DNA from: Maniola hyperantus
Taxonomy: Eukaryota > Arthropoda > Insecta > Lepidoptera > Nymphalidae
NCBI RefSeq assembly: GCF_902806685.2
Contig: NC_048539.1
Coordinates: forward strand, 6,398,501 to 6,462,500
Direction of reading: 5' to 3'
Length of the DNA: 64,000 nt
In this document: positions 47,392-59,800 of the stretch, in pieces
How positions within the stretch are numbered: position 1 is the stretch's first letter
How the letters are laid out: every line of letters begins with the position of its first letter
The notes under the pieces: generated by a model
What the model saw: the letters and a program-made list of their open reading frames with translations, nothing else
Databases searched by the model: none
Told to the model about the DNA's origin: nothing
Position numbers and translations under genes: made by a program

Positions 47392-49012
47392 GGTGACCGA
47401 TCAATTGACAAAAAACAAATGACAAAGTTTCATTTCCCAAACAAATTTTGGCAAAATTATGAATCGTTTTATGATCGTTATAAAACTTATGTTTCTACAA
47501 ATAATTCATTTGATAAAACAAATTACCAGACAAATTGTTATTTCATAAAATATCATTTGACAAACAATTGATTTCTTTAATCGTGTTAATTAGTAAAACA
47601 ACATATCGCACTTTTTTTTTTGATAAAATGAATTGTTTGATAAAATGAACTGTTTGATAAATACTTTAAGAATTCACTCAAATCTTTTATATGTCGACCG
47701 GGCCGACGGAAGAGACCGCTTACTATAATGGGGGGTCTCTTTCAACCCAGAAAATCGGAGCCCCTCCTCCGCTCCGTCGATGGGCCCCGGTCGACGAGAA
47801 GAGACCACCACTATGGTGGGGGGGTCTCTCTCATCCCCCCCGCTCTCACCATCAAGAGCGAGCGAAGCGAGCTCGGGACTTGGGGCACTCCGACTCGGAA
47901 CGGTTAGGTTAGAAGGGAATGGCGGGGTCTGTAAGACCCCGCCATCCCCTTCGTGGGTTATTTCTTTTTTTACCACCCAGAAAAAAGGAGCCCCGCGGAG
48001 CGGGGCTCCGTCGACGGGCCCCGGTCGACGAGAAGAGACCACCACTATGGTGGGGGGTCTCTCTCATCCCCCCCGCTTCCACCATCAAGAGCGAGCGAAG
48101 CGAGCTCGGGACTTGGGGCACTCCGACTCGGAACGGTTAGGTTAGAAGGGAATGGCGGGGTCTGTAAGACCCCGCCATCCCCTTCGTGGGTTATTTCTTT
48201 TTTTACCACCCAGAAAAAAGGAGCCCCGCGCAGCGGGGCTCCGTCGACGGGCCCCGGTCGCCGAGAAGAGACCACCACTATGGTGGGGGGTCTCTTTCCT
48301 CCCCCCCGCTCCCACCATCAAGAGCGAGCGAAGCGAGCTCGGGACTTGGGGCACTCCGACTCGGAACGGTTAGGTTAGAAGGGGATGGCGGGGTCTGTAA
48401 GACCCCGCCATCCCCTTCGTGGGTTATTTCTTTTGTTACCACCCAGAAAAAAGGAGCCCCGCGAAGCGGGGCTCCGTCGACGGGCCCCGGTCGACGAGAA
48501 GAGACCACCACTATGGTGGGGGGTCTCTCTCATCCACACCCGCTCCCACCATCAAGAGCAAGCGAAGCGAGCTCGGGACTTGGGCCACTCCGACTCGGAA
48601 CGGTTAGGTTAGAAGAGGGTCCAGACCCCGCCATCCCCTTCGTGGGTTATTTCTTTTTTTCGCACCCAGAAAAAAGGAGCCCCATGATATTATTGATGCG
48701 TTGCATAGGGGTTTGCATATGTATGCAAAACAGACTTTTTGTATGTTTTTTGTTAATTAGTTATTTTATCGAATAATAAATTTATCATCTATTATTTTGT
48801 AAAATCGCGAATTTGAAAAACAAATTATTTGGTGAAATAATAAATTTTTAAAAATTTGGAAAGTTAAACATTTGTGAATAGAATATTTGTCAAATGATCT
48901 TTTGTAAAATGATATGTTTGCGGTATACGACGTTTGTGATTTGATTAGTTTTTCAAAAGTTTTTGGTGAACTGATAATTTGTCATACGTTTTTTGTCATT
49001 CATTAGTGAACC
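47392..49012. mobile_element. 1.6 kb long-TIR element with 9-bp target duplication and minisatellite core
   Basis: The element is flanked by CCCTAAAAT at 47383-47391 and 49013-49021. The ends are GGTGACCGATCAATTGACAA on the left and the complement of GGTTCACTAATGAATGACAA on the right, with GACAAAAAAC in both. AT-rich arms of ~300 bp (rich in TTGATAAAA/CAAAT motifs) surround a ~1 kb GC-rich tandem repeat. A 9-bp duplication with long inverted arms is Mutator-like, but no transposase is present. Confidence 0.6.
47690..48690. repeat. GC-rich minisatellite, 233-bp period, ~4.3 copies
   Basis: The marker GGTTAGGTTAGAAG recurs at 47903, 48136, 48369 and 48603, spacing 233-234 bp. Each unit packs several strong palindromes: GGCGGGGTCTGTAAGACCCC, GGAGCCCCGCGGAGCGGGGC, ACCACCACTATGGTGGGG and GTCGACGGGCCCCGGTCGAC. 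ORFs are open in several frames on both strands because of composition and repetition. They are not credible genes. Confidence 0.85.
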
Positions 49013-49145
49013 CCCTAAAATACATCTAATAGGCTTTTCTGTTGGCATGTGTTTCCTAATTAACTAAATAAATAAAAGAAGTTTTTCTTCTAAAATAATT
49101 ATTATATTTTATCAAGCAATACAGAATGCTTGTAAGCATGAAACA

Positions 49146-51115
49146 TTATCTCTGTGGTGCAGGACAAGGTTTTGGCATTTTACCTAAAAGGCCTTGGATT
49201 TCCTTCTTTTCATCATAACTCTTCCACATCTCATACAAATTAATGATAGTCCTCACTATTTCCTGGATCTGTAAACAGAAAGAATAATAAATCTTGCACT
49301 CTTCCAATTAAAATCGAAAATACAAATTTTAAAATTGGTCTTTTAAATGAAATTTTTATTCTTAGTTGACTAATTTGAATAAAACTTTCACTAAAATACA
49401 ATTTTGTAATACAACACTATTTTTAAGGTTCCGTACCTCAAAAGGAAAAACGGAACCCTTATAGGCTCACTTTGTTGTCTGTCTGTCTGTCTATCTGTCT
49501 GTCTGTCTGTCCGTCTGTCTGTCAAGAAACCTACAGGGTACTTCCCGTTGACCTAGAATCATGAAATTTGGCAGGTAGGTAGATCTTATATCTGACATTT
49601 GGGGAAAAATCTTAAAACCGTGAATTTAGGGTTAGATCACAAAAAAAATTTAAATTGTGGTCATGAACTAATAATTAGTATTTTCAACTTTCGAAGTGAG
49701 TGACTATATCAAGTGGGGTATCATATGAAAGGTCTTCACCTGTACATTCTAAAACAGATTTTTATTTATTTTAATGCATTATAGTTTTTGAATTATCGTG
49801 CAAAATGTCAAAAAAATACGACTGTAGTACGGAACCCTCATTGCGCGAGCCTGACTCGCACTTGGCCGGTTTTTTTAAATTATAGATGCTATCAAGTAAT
49901 TCATTGAAATATTTATTTTATTTTGATGTATTTTCTGACAATGTTCCAACCCAAAATTAATTCAAAATTGAGATAATATTATGAACAAACTGATTTCAGC
50001 TTTGCAATTATGGTAAAATGGTATGTTTTAATATAAAAGTAACATCTTGATTATATTCTGGATATTTCTACATCTATATTCATCTTGTTGTCTAAGGATC
50101 AGAAAAATCTTGATTAACAATAGCTTTTTAGTTAACATGCTATTTTTTTTGGTTAGAACTAGGTATACATATTACACTTATATCAACTTACTTTATCCAT
50201 ATCAACGTTAAGCTCAGCAAACCATGGCTTTAGGTTATCTTTACCAAGCATTACACAAGCTATGTGAAGAGCACTTATGGCAATCTGAAAATGATAATTA
50301 CCTGTATGAGAATACCTAAATAGTAAAAGATTAGGGAGTGTAGGTGTGTGTACTTGAATTTGATAAGTTTATCATTGGTCTGTATAAATGTAAAACTATC
50401 TAACAAGATGAAAGTAAATAGGAAGTTTAATGATAGGCTACCTAACTTTTAGCTGTGTTGAAATTAACAAGAAAAATCAATTTTTATGTCCAAATAAACA
50501 GTAATAAAATAATACCTGATAGGGAGGATAGAGTAAGCTAACATCAGTTCTCAATGAATCATTAACAATTCTCCAAGCAAAAGTGAGAATTTGATCATCC
50601 TGCACTTGTGTATGTATATCTTGGACAAAGAGCAATAAGGGCCTATATGGTTGGTAGACAATCAGGCAACAATCCAAATTTTCGAGTAAATAAAATTCAC
50701 ACTCTAGTATGTGGTTAGTCCTGTAAGGAAACTCTTGTTGCCCATATGCATAGCTGAACTTGTTTTTAATTACTGTTTGACATGTAGTTATCAGTCTTGA
50801 ATTAGAAATCACACCAAACTCTTCTACTTTAGACGCTAGGAACACACAAGTGGGTGCCAAAAGCAATGGATCTATACATTTTAAAGAATTTCTGGCATAA
50901 AATCTTTTGAAGTAGACTGTCGCGGTGGCTATAACTTGTTGTCGAAGTTTTAGTTGCTCTCCTAGCACTTGTATGATGCTAGCGAAAAAGTTGAATATTT
51001 TTTGGTATTCCTCCTCAGTTAGCTTTCCCAAATCATGTTGACGATCTCGAAAGAGATCTTGTTTATCCAGTATCCATTGCTGATGATGTGAACTCTGCCA
51101 AAAATTACCAGCCAT
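49146..51115 (-). CDS. CycC: Cyclin C (3 exons)
   Basis: Exons in transcript order: 50516-51115, 50192-50284, 49146-49268. All are phase 0, giving 271 residues, the usual cyclin C length. Cyclin C pairs with CDK8 in the Mediator kinase module in the nucleus. MAGNFWQSSHHQQWILDKQD is the highly conserved N-terminus. The first cyclin fold runs ~40-145 (IIQVLGEQLKLRQQVIATAT, then CVFLASKVEEFG). The second fold follows (HILECEFYLLENLDCCLIVY). The last exon ends MPKPCPAPQR. An in-frame ATG 15 codons upstream (51160) exists, but the conserved family start is at 51115. Intron 2 (49269-50191) contains a full family A copy. Confidence 0.96.
49421..49876 (-). repeat. Dispersed repeat family A copy
   Basis: Well-preserved minus copy in cyclin C intron 2, from AAGGTTCCGTACCTCAAAAG to CTCGCACTTGGCCGGTTTT, with a long GTCTGTCT tract. 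Confidence 0.85.
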
Positions 51116-51402
51116 TGTCGAGATCGGTTTTTTCTTTATTAAGGTATGTATTACAATCAAGATTTACAATAATACTTTCAAAACATATTTCGTAATTATT
51201 GTTTATCAAATTTCGTTCGTGTTTTTATTTATATTTAATACATTTCTTTAATTATTTAATTATTAATCTTAACATGTCTAGTGATGTCTAGATGTCTAGC
51301 GGTCGGTGATGTCTAGTCTGTGTCATGTCATCTTCAAGTGTCAACCAAAGAGTATATAATCAACTTCATCCAAGCTATCAACTGTCAACTATGACCACTA
51401 TG

Positions 51403-52430
51403 CGTAGATATAATAAAGGTAGATACAGGAACGTTTGCTTTCTCATTCACACTAAAAAGAGAGCACAGATAAAGTTACTAATGTGATAAACAGAGACGCA
51501 GCAAACCTATTTTTTGTCCCTCATCGTGTAACTGGTTTTTTTCAAGAATACATACAAGGTATCAGTGTTTCCATATGTAAATCGAGAATTACCGTGTTGA
51601 AGGGTTAAAATTACGGTGTTTCTAGATTTAATTACGGTGGATTAGCTAAGAGAATACCGTGTAAATTACCGTGTAATTTTTAAAAGAAAAAAGTCACGAA
51701 TTTGCTTTTTAATCAATTATTAATATTATTCTGAATCTGACTCTCCTAGCATAGCAATATCTTTTTCATAAACGGATTTATTCATATTAATATTTTGTTA
51801 AATCTCATTAATTTTACATTTCATTCCTTCCTAATTACTTGAATAAGGACGAAAATAGATCGCTGAGATTTGATGTTTAAACCGAGAGCAAGATAAATGT
51901 TGCCATTACGAAATATGCTAACGTGACTGAGATTCGTACTCGTATTACGCAGTATATTATGAATTTTTAACGTGATTTTTGTATTACGGTGACACGGTCA
52001 AGGTAATGGGCATATTACCTTGACGGTAGATTAGGACTGAATTACGGTGCATCTACGGTAATTACCGTGTACATGGAAACACTGCAAGGTATGCAACTTT
52101 AGTTGCGAAACAAACTTTGAGAATTCGTGGCGTGATTGTATTTCTCATGAGTTATTTACTTGTTTTCACATAAAAAACGTTTAATACAAAAATTGTTGAT
52201 CGGTTAATACAAATATTGACTACTAAACAATGGTAATAATTGTCGTGTAATTCATCGTTACGTCGTGCTATCGGTATCCCATACGCGGTTACACAGTACT
52301 TAAATCTACCTATTATTCTATCTACGCGTAGATACCAGTTAAACGATAAGGGTGCTGTGCTCTCTTTTTAGTGTGAATGAGAAAGCAAACGTTCTGCATC
52401 TACCTTTATTACTCTATCTACGTATCTACG
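51403..52430. mobile_element. hAT-type element (8-bp TSD) carrying a second hAT-type insert
   Basis: The outer element is flanked by CCACTATG at 51395-51402 and 52431-52438. Its ends are CGTAGATATAATAAAGGTAG and the complement of a CGTAGATACG...ATAAAGGTAGATG end, a long TIR running through GAGAGCAC. It is the same family as 34036-34415. It contains the insert at 51563-52084. No transposase is present. Confidence 0.75.
51563..52084. mobile_element. Nested hAT-type MITE with perfect 8-bp target duplication
   Basis: It begins CAGTGTTTCCATATG and ends with the complement of CAGTGTTTCCATGTAC. It is flanked by CAAGGTAT at 51555-51562 and 52085-52092. The interior repeats ATTACCGTG/ATTACGGTG motifs. 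It is non-autonomous, 522 bp. Confidence 0.85.
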
Positions 52431-52572
52431 CCACTATGACATTGATTGACACTTAATTGTCACAGATCAAAAAACTCTGTGTCAAAGAACCATAGAGTAA
52501 AGAAGACTATTCAAAAAGATTCAAAGACCCCCATTATTTAGGAATTAGGGCCTAAGGCCCCTGCAGCCACCA

Positions 52573-53657
52573 GTGCCCTGTTTATCAAACGTTACAAGTC
52601 TTGTATTACAAGCGTTTCTCTTGTAAATTTGTGCATTTTTACAAGAATGCGTTTATCAAAACTACACTTGTAAACTACAAGCTACGAGTAATATCACTTG
52701 TAATACAAGTGTTTTTCACACTTGTATTTGTGGTTTTGTTCATCAAAAATGCCTTTGTAGCTTGTAGCTTGTAACTTGTAACGAAAAAGTTGGAGAGCCT
52801 CTGTTGACTCTTAATTTATTTTACAAGTTGTATGCAAGTATGATATTGTATAAAAGAATAATTAAATTATCTAGTACCTAGTAGTAAATAGGTAAAATAA
52901 CTATAAAATAATTCAAAGGTGTAATTTTATTAAACTTATCTGTTGCTCTTCTTAAATTTGACCAAAACGTGTCTCATGTACATACGAGTATGCTGGCATA
53001 ATCTTTTTCGGCAGATACAAGTCCAAGCGACTGACATAGCAATAGTATCTCTTTCCACTCTGCTATTTTTTGGTCTTTAGATAATTTATCAGTAAATGCG
53101 CCAAATAAAATATCTTTTTTGTCACGAATTACTTAATTGAAGAATAATTGTAACTTTCGCATCAGATTTTGCCATTTTTTGCGATGTAAGTAATTCGAAT
53201 AGCGAAAATTTTTAAAGTCTATCTATTTTTCCAAATTTTAATTCTAACCTTAATTCATGAAAAATAATGTATAGTATAGGTACTTCCTGTTGGTGTAGGT
53301 ACCGAAATAGAATAAATAAAAGTAGGTAGGTAAATAAAATAAGAAGCAATAGGTTTTACAAATAGGTTATTTAACACAAAATTAAATAATTTGAAAAAAA
53401 GTTTTATTTTTAACAATAACTTGACTAGTTATGGTACCGTAATTTCTATTTTATCGACATTTATTACGGTTGAAAAATTATTTTGTAATTTAGCAAAAAT
53501 AAAGTGTATAAATTAAAAATACAAGTTCTACAAGTCTTGTAAAATCCTACAAGTCTTGTGAAATTATTTGATAAACATAATTTACAAGAGTTTGTAAAAA
53601 GTTCTTGTAACTTGTAACTTGTGAGCTTGTAGACTTGTAATGTTTGATAAACAGGGC
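52573..53657. mobile_element. Long-TIR DNA element (GTGCCCTGTTTATCAAAC)
   Basis: GTGCCCTGTTTATCAAACGT on the left and the complement of GTGCCCTGTTTATCAAACAT on the right bound a 1.1 kb element. Both ends continue into (T)TACAAGTCTTGTA-rich subterminal repeats. No target duplication was identified and no transposase is visible. Confidence 0.7.
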
Positions 53658-55188
53658 ACAGCTCTGACAGCTCTGTATATTATAATACTCTTTGCACCAG
53701 CTAGCTGCTAGTCGATTCCGGAAAACCTGCATCAACAAAATATTACAATAGCAGTTATTGCGATGGGCTGAATTTATGGTATTCTTGTTGTAACAATGCA
53801 TTGTAGCCAATAAGGGAGCGAGCGTCAACCAATCGGAGGTGATTGCGATCGTGACATCGTAAATAACTGTCGTGCCTTGGTTGAGAAAGGGTGGCTTGGA
53901 TGAAGGAAAGAGTCTTTGATAGTTATTAAAATAAACAATGTTATTCTTTTATCGAGCCAAGCGAGGTTTCCGAGCACGTGCGAGTTAACTTGGGTGAAAT
54001 GGCATCTATCACAGCAAATTATAAAAAAAAAAAATCAATAACAAAAAAACAAACACTAAAAAGTAAAAAATAATTTAATTTATTAGGTACCTAATATATT
54101 GTGTAGAAGAGTTGGCACCGGCAAAAAATATTACTATAGAACTACAATAACTCTTGTATACCTACATAATATATTGGGTAATAAATTAAATTCTTTTTTA
54201 CTTTTTAGTGTTTGTGGTTATTGAAGTCGGTTTTTTTTTTGAAATATTTTATTTCACAATTTAATGGCCCCATTGTACTAAAATATGATATGCCTGGTTA
54301 AAAACCACAGACTTTTTAAAAACCTACTGTTTACTAAGCTATTACACTGATCGCGAGCAATTTACTCTTATGCACTGAGGAGTTCTGTTCTCCATCTCCG
54401 AAGATATTCATCAGATCTTCACCGAAATAAAACGGACCTCTCAAGTATGTCCTACCAAACAAAAAACGAATCATCAAAATCAGTTTACATTTGGCGGTTA
54501 CTCTTCGGGAATGGAATCTTAAAGTCGCACCAAATTGAGAACGTCCTCCTTTTTTGGTAGTCTGTTAGAAATAATCTGATTCTAGTTATCTATTCACTAC
54601 TTTTTAAGCCGGTAATACACGTATGCTTGTTACTCGCACAAAAGCATGCCAGTTACAAGCAAGAACGAGTTACTCGCATGGGTATATCGAGATTCGAGGC
54701 TCTATCACGCGCTAAAATTCTGCTAGTACCTAGCTTGCCAGCTTACCAGCACCTTACATACCATTCACTGCCATGTGCACCTATCACGGGCAACTGACAT
54801 TCTGCTACTATCCGGCATTCCACCAGGAGCCTTACCAGCACCTAGGTATCATGGGTCACTAAGGTCTGCAATTCCCCCCCCCCCTCTCCTCTAGTACTTA
54901 TACTAATTAAACACAGTTTCCAAATTTTCGAAATTTCCCTATATGTTTATTTCTATTTTTAAAAGCTTGAGAGTGAAGTAATTGCTTTAGAATTACATTA
55001 AACCTTGAAATTGCTAGTTCTATTCGATATAGGTTCAACAAATTGTAATCATTGTAATCTGAAATTAATTTTATGTAACTATAGGTAGGTAGGTAAAGCA
55101 TGATAATAATATCATTTAAAGATCGACATCAATATAAACGCATTTGGTTCGTTTAAAACAATTCTAAAACAAATACTTAGTCTCTAAA

Positions 55189-56576
55189 ATGCTGGTTTAT
55201 ATACTTGTAATATGGGGTTTAAGTTTCGCTGTTGTAAAAGCAGAACCACAATTCAGCCAAATATGTAAGTTGACTTTTTACCAAATAAGTAGGTATTCAT
55301 TTTAATATTTCTTTAAAAGAGTTCTGTGTTCTAACGACTTGTAACGTTCATCAAACTTCATTATAAACATAACAGTGATAATTGAGTTGTTAGTTCGTCA
55401 AAGATATTAAATGGTAAAAGTTACGTAAAAAAAGTTATTATTAGACTTTTACAATATTCCTAGTCTTTGTAGCTAAGCCACGATGCATATTATTATTAAG
55501 TATGTAGGTATAGAACATAGACTTATATAGTATAGAACGATATGTCTAATAATAACAAATAACAATAAGAATGTAAATAAAACATTTATTAAAAGAAAAA
55601 CAAGAATCATTCAGGGTAGGTAGGTAGGTACCTACCTACATATATTTTTTACTTACTGATTACATTACTAAGTAATTATTATCTATAATACTTAGGTAAT
55701 TCCTAATCATAAAATAAATTGTAAATTGTAATTTTTTTTACAATTACGCCAGATTCTTTATTATAATTAAGAAGCTGGCTGTGATTACACTTCTGAACGG
55801 TAACTTATTTTAAGCCCTTTTTCAAGTAAAAGGGCCTAAAATTGGGCTGAAATAGAGTTCAAAGTTCGTGATTTCGATCAAAACAGTATAATTAGGTAGG
55901 TACAGTACAAATTTCTGAAGCTTTCATTCAGGTTGTTGCTCCTCCTGTAAAGTTTTAGTCCAATTAAACCATTTTGTTCGCCAGCTTCTCTTTTTTTATT
56001 TCAAACTAGCTGATTCCTGCGACTTCGTCCGCGTGGATTTACGTTTTTTAAAATCCCGCGGGAACTCTTTGATTTTTCGGGATTGTTGACGTTGCTTGGT
56101 ACCTACAATATGAATTCACTATGAACACTTCCTGAATCTTGATAACTCAGGCGGGCAGTAACGCTGCAGCATCAGGATTAAGGAGTTGAATCCAGATTTT
56201 TTTATGTGACCACCACGAAAACTTTTTTTGTTGATTTAAAAAAAAATTGCAAATCGGTCCAGAAACCCCGAAAAAATCGATGTAGAAAAAAGAACCACCT
56301 CCTTTTTGACAGTCGGTTAAAAACCGATGACCTTGAAATATTTACGGAACAATCTTTAAAATATCCCCTTTCTAACAAAAAAAGAATTAATGAAATCGGA
56401 CTACGCGTTAATGAATTACAACTCAGTATACATTTTAACTTTCATCCTCTCCTACGGGAACCATGCTGAATTTCGGGATAAAAGTATCCTATATTCTTCC
56501 TCATAGTATGACCTCAAATCGTACCAAGTTTCATTGGAATCCATTTAGTAGTTTCAGCGTGATGCGCGGCCGTGAT

Positions 56577-56617
<41 letters not shown>

Positions 56618-56803
56618 TAGACAGACAGACAGACAAAAATGAAAAAAATTACAGTTTTGGGTTCAGTATCGATTATAGAGTGCCCTCGAAAAAAAAATTT
56701 CAAAATATCTTCAATGTACAGAATTTGACCTGTTACAGTTTTATTATAAGTATTGATTCATTGGAATCCATTCAGTAGTTTCAGCGTGATGCGCGGCCGT
56801 GAT

Positions 56804-56840
<37 letters not shown>

Positions 56841-59800
56841 AATGAAAAAAATTACAGTTTTGGGTTCAGTATCGATTATAGAGTGCCCTCGAAAAAAAAA
56901 TTTCAAAATATCTTCAATGTACAGAATTTGACCTGTTACAGCTTTATTATAAGTATTGATTGATTGATTGATAGGACTAGTTGTTGTTTGCAATTTGAGA
57001 GAGTCGCAGAAATCTGCTGATGTTTAGACGTTCTTTTTTCACCCATATAGTGTATGGGAGAGAACTTGACCTCGGTCCTTACGACGGAAAGGTGGAAATC
57101 GGTGTGCTCCCAGAACGCTACCCGAACATGACTGCTGAGGACAAAAAAGCCTGTTACGGTATTCGGAGGCTGCTCGAACTTCTACGGGGATCGTTTCCCA
57201 CTGGAATATATGGCATTCCACCTCTAGATCCATATTTTAATAATAATTTAACACGCTTAACTATCAATGTACCCTTTTTAACGTGAGTAAATACTTCAAA
57301 AAATAACTAATCCAGCTTTGTTTATATATCATTTTTGTTACTACCTACATATTTTCTGCTTTGTTCAAAGATTGTCACGCACGAAACCAAAAATACTAAA
57401 AAACGGAAATCGTGCCCGTCATAATTATTGTGACGTTATGTTTTGATTCAACATATTATTTTGAAAATATGTTGAATCCAAATATATTTCTAGCCACCTA
57501 CAATGCAACGTCAGTCGTCACAATTATGGCGGACACGATTTCCCTTTTTCAGTTTGGGCCCATTATATTATAGTCCTATAAAATTACCTACCTAAAATAC
57601 AATTGATAAATAATTAGATATTTAAAATAATATTGGTACCTACATGAATATATACTTAATATTTCAGTGGTGAAATTGATGTTGCAAAAATTACAATTAC
57701 TGGTTTGCAAGCTTTCAAAATAGAGCTGATCGAGCTTCGACTGGACACCATTAGAAGTGATTTCATCTTCACAGTGCCTTTGTTAAATGGAGTAGGTAAT
57801 ATCATTAATATCTGAGTGGAATAAGAAACTTTAATTTTAGGGTTTCCGTACCCGAAGGATACCAACGGGACCCTATTACTAAGCCTCCGCTGTCCGCCCG
57901 TCCGTCCGTCTGTTTGTCAGCGGGCTGTATCTCAGGAACCGTAATAGATAGAGAGTTAAAAGTTTCACAGAATGTGTACATATCTATTGGCGCTAAAACA
58001 ACAAATACCTAATAAAAGTTTCAAAATGGCCGCCCTGAAAATAAAAAATAAATAAAAATCTTATTTTTAGTACGACGGTACAGAACGCTTCGTGGGCGAG
58101 TCCGATTCGCACTTGACCGATTTTTTTTAAATACTTACCTAATTATTTTGATTATCTATGTAGTTAGTAGATATTCTTATGTACCTACCTAGAACCAGAG
58201 ATAATGGGGCCAATTCTCTGGTACACAATTTCTAAATTAAACTAAATTAACAGGTCTAAATGTAGTGCTGTCCTTTTCCGCAAGCAACATTATGAAAGGG
58301 ATAGCAATAGATTTAGACGTGCCATTTTAGTTTAGTTTAGAGATTGTGTACAATGGAATTAGCCACAATATTATATTACTTGTTTAATATATTATCTCTG
58401 CTAGAACTTAACCCGTAAATTCCTTAATTTTTCGTGGCTCCACACCATTGATTTCCTAGTTCCTTCTTTCACGGTGCTTTTTGTTCTAGTTTATTTTCAA
58501 GCATATCTGGAATTAGCTGGCGTGTTCCCCCTCAGTGTTAACGGAACATTAAGGTAACAATCGGTTAAAATCTTCAACTTTTTTGAACCTAAATGTTAAT
58601 GATCATTTTATTATTAATTAATAACACGTTTTATTAACTACTAGCTTCCTTGTGGGTCTGGCTACAAACAAACAGGCTGTAGGTGCAATATTTGTAATTG
58701 ATTTTAATCTAACTTCAAGACTAGCTAGTTACTTAGCTAGAGACTTGAAATATTAAACATAGTTTGGAACTGGATGATAATGCTATAGGTATCAATTCGC
58801 TTTCTTATCAGGACGTTTATGAGTTTGTTTAAGTATCTGTTCGGTACAAATTTTGCAATCGATTTTAAGCTAACTTTCTAATAAGCTAAAGACACACAGA
58901 TAGTTATTGAAACACTAAATTCAGCTCATAGGGATAGAAATAAATAAACTTAAAACTAGATAAAAAATAATTAAATAAAAAATTTGAATACCTATTTATT
59001 ATTATTGATTATTTAATCATAGTTACCTATTTATAATTTGTAACAAATGAACTCAGATGAATTACTTATTCGTTTTATGCGCGAATAGTTTTGCTGTCTT
59101 GCATCAGAACGTTTTTGTCCTCGTTTCTTTAATAATCAAATAAAATTCTTTAAAAATTGGGCTATATGCGTCCCAAAAGCGGTATTCGGATTGAAAACAC
59201 GAAACGTGTCTCACATTTCGGAAGTTCAAAAAGTTTTGGACTCAAAAACTACAAATTTGTTTTTTTTAAATATTATGAAGACTAGCTGATGCCCGCGACT
59301 TTGTACGCGTGGAATTAGGTATTCAAAAATCCCCTGGGAGCTCTTTGATTTTCCGGGATAAAAAGTAGCCTGTCACTCTCCAGGTCTTCATCTATACCCA
59401 TCCAATAAATTACGTCAATCCGTTGCACCGTTGCGACGTGATTGAAGGACAAACCAATAAACCAACAAACAAACACACTTTCGCATTTATAATAAGGGTA
59501 CTGATTAAATATATTCTTCAGTGAAGTTACGAGAGGCAAAACACGATTGGCACAATTTGGCGCGATACAAAAACATCACGAAGTTTACCCAAAATACGCA
59601 TTTTATACACTACCATAGTGAGAAAAACCAGTTTTATTCGATTGATATAAAAACAATTTCAATAAAATTTCATATAATTACGTTCAACGTTTAATGCGTT
59701 AAATGCGGTTTATGGTAACAGCGCACATAGAATTTTAAATATAAATATTTATAAAAAGCGTGCAACAAATTTGCGCTCGGACGGCCCATACTACCGCTCC

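Larger units (their letters stand above)
44701..49145. other. Transposon-rich intergenic region
   Basis: Between the 3C-like gene and cyclin C lie tRNA-type SINE pieces, a GC-rich retroposon, an RTE tail, a foldback, a family A remnant and a 1.6 kb long-TIR element with a minisatellite. These are listed separately. No cellular gene was seen. Confidence 0.7.
51116..55188. other. Intergenic region upstream of cyclin C
   Basis: It holds the cyclin C promoter side, nested hAT-type elements (51403-52430) and a long-TIR element (52573-53657). About 1.5 kb of AT-rich DNA follows, with short repeats and a C10 run near 54879. A degenerate dispersed repeat lies at ~54220-54560. No gene was recognised. 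Confidence 0.6.

Noticed and set aside
47674..48776. Long ORFs on both strands across the GC-rich minisatellite, up to 196 codons
   Set aside because: Several frames are open at once because of high GC and a 233-bp period that is not a multiple of three. The protein repeats are mere frame-shifted copies with no domain.
54879..54892. C-run and microsatellites (ACAG, ATC, GTCTG) as regulatory signals
   Set aside because: Simple repeats common in this genome and linked to the dispersed repeat families; no specific function supported.
56206..56469. 87-codon ORF in intron 1 of JHBP-like gene A
   Set aside because: It lies in dispersed repeat sequence, is lysine-rich from an A-rich tract, and has no domain.
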